Below are positions 5,166-6,172 of a DNA stretch of 6,172 bases, one piece after another (the stretch's first letter is position 1; every line of letters starts with the position of its first letter). This stretch comes from DRVV01 sp038868255 (GTDB lineage Archaea > Thermoproteota > Bathyarchaeia > Bathyarchaeales > Bathycorpusculaceae): NCBI GenBank assembly GCA_038868255.1, contig JAWCTJ010000079.1:1-6172 (forward strand). The letters run 5' to 3'. The notes under the pieces are model-generated. The model made no database searches. It had not been told where the DNA came from and saw nothing but the letters and a program-made list of their open reading frames with translations. Position numbers and translations under genes: made by a program.

Positions 5166-6008
5166 TTATGGAAATATGTTTCCGCGCGCGTAGGCTTCTA
5201 CTAGATCACGAGCCGTAATAATGCCAACGAGTTTTCCATTTTCAATTATTGGAAGTCTTCTTATGTGTTTTGTTGCCATGATGGCTGCGGCCTCGCTGAC
5301 GTTTATCCCTATAGGGGCTGTTATAAGGGGTGATGAACATGCTCTGCCTACTTCCGTTGTCAGCGGCTTGTTAACGGCTAAAAATCTTGTCAGTAAGTCT
5401 CTTTCCGTGAATATGCCTATGGGCTCTCCCCGGCTCGTTATTATGACGCTGCCGATGCGGTTTTCACCCATAATCTTCGCTACAGCGTTCACAGGCGTCT
5501 TCTCATCAGCCGTTATAACTCTTTTACTCATGAAGTAGTCAGCTTCAAACCACATACGCATGTTTTCCGGGATTTCGAGGAGATGACGCACCAGATCTGA
5601 AGCCGTTATGATTCCTACAAGTCTTCCAGATTTGTGTACCCCAAGGCGCCTTATTCGCTTTTCAATCATCTTTCTAGCCGCTTCCTTTATGCTGGATTTG
5701 GCTGATATGGTGATGAGTGGGTATGACATGTATTTCTCAATTTTTTCCTCTTTTATGCTAGCTCCACCAACCAGCCAGTCCTTTTCCAAGTCAATCCCGC
5801 TGCAGACTGCTTTGCTCAGGAGATCCCTCTCAGTTATTATTCCCACTGGCGTGGCGTACTTAACCACTATTAAACTTCCTATATGCTTCTCCCCCATACT
5901 TCTAGCGGCTTCGTACAATGTTTTTTCAGGAGTCACCGTCACCACTTCAGAGGTCATTATATCCTCCACTCTACGGTCATAGGTTTTCTTCACCAAAACT
6001 TCAGTCAT
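5166..6008 (-). CDS. Four-CBS-domain protein (two Bateman modules)
   Basis: This 280-residue soluble protein consists almost entirely of four CBS motifs, at about 14-68, 90-144, 157-212 and 221-275. Each ends in the typical G-x-x-T-x-x-D signature that contacts nucleotide ribose and phosphate: Gly56/Thr59/Asp62, Gly132/Thr135/Asp138, Gly198/Thr201/Asp204 and Gly262/Thr265/Asp268. Pairs of CBS motifs form Bateman modules that commonly bind AMP, ATP, SAM or similar ligands. No enzymatic, transport or DNA-binding domain is attached, so it is probably a stand-alone energy or metabolite sensor whose partner is unknown. Motifs 1 and 3 resemble each other, as do 2 and 4, indicating duplication of a whole module. 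The ATG at 6008 has AGGGG upstream at short spacing. It is co-directional with psmA but 290 nt away, so cotranscription is doubtful. Confidence 0.9.
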   Translation of the reverse strand: MTEVLVKKTYDRRVEDIMTSEVVTVTPEKTLYEAARSMGEKHIGSLIVVKYATPVGIITERDLLSKAVCSGIDLEKDWLVGGASIKEEKIEKYMSYPLITISAKSSIKEAARKMIEKRIRRLGVHKSGRLVGIITASDLVRHLLEIPENMRMWFEADYFMSKRVITADEKTPVNAVAKIMGENRIGSVIITSRGEPIGIFTERDLLTRFLAVNKPLTTEVGRACSSPLITAPIGINVSEAAAIMATKHIRRLPIIENGKLVGIITARDLVEAYARGNIFP

Positions 6009-6123
6009 TTCAACCCCTATCTATACTATGGTGACTTTGGTTAAAAGATTAACTATTAGTGGAATGTATGGGGTAAACTGAAATCCTGTTTTTGGGTTTC
6101 CGCGATGGTGTTCTCTAAATTTT

Positions 6124-6163
6124 ACTAGAATTTCCTAGTTTTAAATGAATTGTTTTTATAAGA
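6124..6163 (-). promoter_or_regulatory. TATA-like box with downstream palindrome, upstream of the CBS gene
   Basis: The minus strand reads TCTTATAAAAAC at 6163-6152, a good archaeal TATA-like box. About 25 nt downstream, where a start site would be expected, lies the near-palindrome ACTAGGAAATTCTAGT (6139-6124), with five perfect outer pairs. This would leave a leader of about 120 nt before the CBS gene. The box also reads as TTTTTATAAG on the plus strand, so it could instead serve a divergent gene beyond the window. A second weak box, CTTTTAAC (6047-6040), lies nearer the CBS start. The remaining bases of 6009-6172 show no gene. Confidence 0.25.
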
Positions 6164-6172
6164 TGTGTGCTC

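Noticed and set aside
6145..6172. A plus-strand ATG open to the window edge
   Set aside because: Only nine codons are visible, rich in Cys/Tyr/Phe from AT-rich sequence, with no ribosome site; it cannot be supported.
1..6172. CRISPR array, insertion sequence or other mobile element
   Set aside because: No regularly spaced repeats, transposase-like ORF, or terminal inverted repeats with target duplications were found.

Overview
The window is archaeal. Seven genes on the minus strand form the classic archaeal exosome-proteasome superoperon. In transcription order (high to low coordinate) they are: proteasome alpha subunit (psmA), SBDS/Sdo1, exosome cap Rrp4, exosome catalytic Rrp41, exosome Rrp42, ribosomal protein eL43 (L37Ae), a Brix/Imp4-type rRNA-processing protein, and the KEOPS subunit Pcc1. 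Every one of these families is archaeal-type, with eukaryotic but no ordinary bacterial counterparts in this arrangement. Starts carry GGAGGTG- or GGTGA-like Shine-Dalgarno sites, and promoter-like sites look like BRE/TATA boxes. The protein style suggests a TACK-side archaeon, possibly Bathyarchaeia-like, but that is an impression and not a measured placement.

Layout. Positions 1-57 lie downstream of pcc1 and hold a strong hairpin. Positions 58-4875 are the superoperon, packed with gaps of 1-31 nt or overlaps of 1-17 nt, including two TAATG stop/start overlaps. Positions 4876-5165 (290 nt) separate psmA from the next gene. This gap holds a duplicated promoter-like motif, a possible 72-nt foldable RNA segment and a weak 45-codon open frame. 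Positions 5166-6008 encode a protein of four CBS domains (two Bateman modules), also on the minus strand but probably a separate unit. Positions 6009-6172 are its upstream region, with TATA-like boxes and a short palindrome.

How the genes fit together. Rrp41 and Rrp42 build the hexameric phosphorolytic RNase ring and Rrp4 caps it with S1 and KH RNA-binding domains. Sdo1 and the Brix protein act in large-subunit ribosome maturation, and eL43 is a structural part of that subunit. PsmA forms the outer rings of the 20S proteasome. Pcc1 is the dimerising subunit of KEOPS, which makes t6A on tRNA. The operon thus joins RNA turnover, ribosome assembly, tRNA modification and protein turnover.

I see no clear undescribed system. 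The points that most merit a second look are the psmA-CBS gap (structured RNA or small ORF), the absence of the Rpo12 (RpoP) gene that commonly sits between eL43 and Brix, the hairpin pair after pcc1, and the twin promoter-like motifs before psmA.
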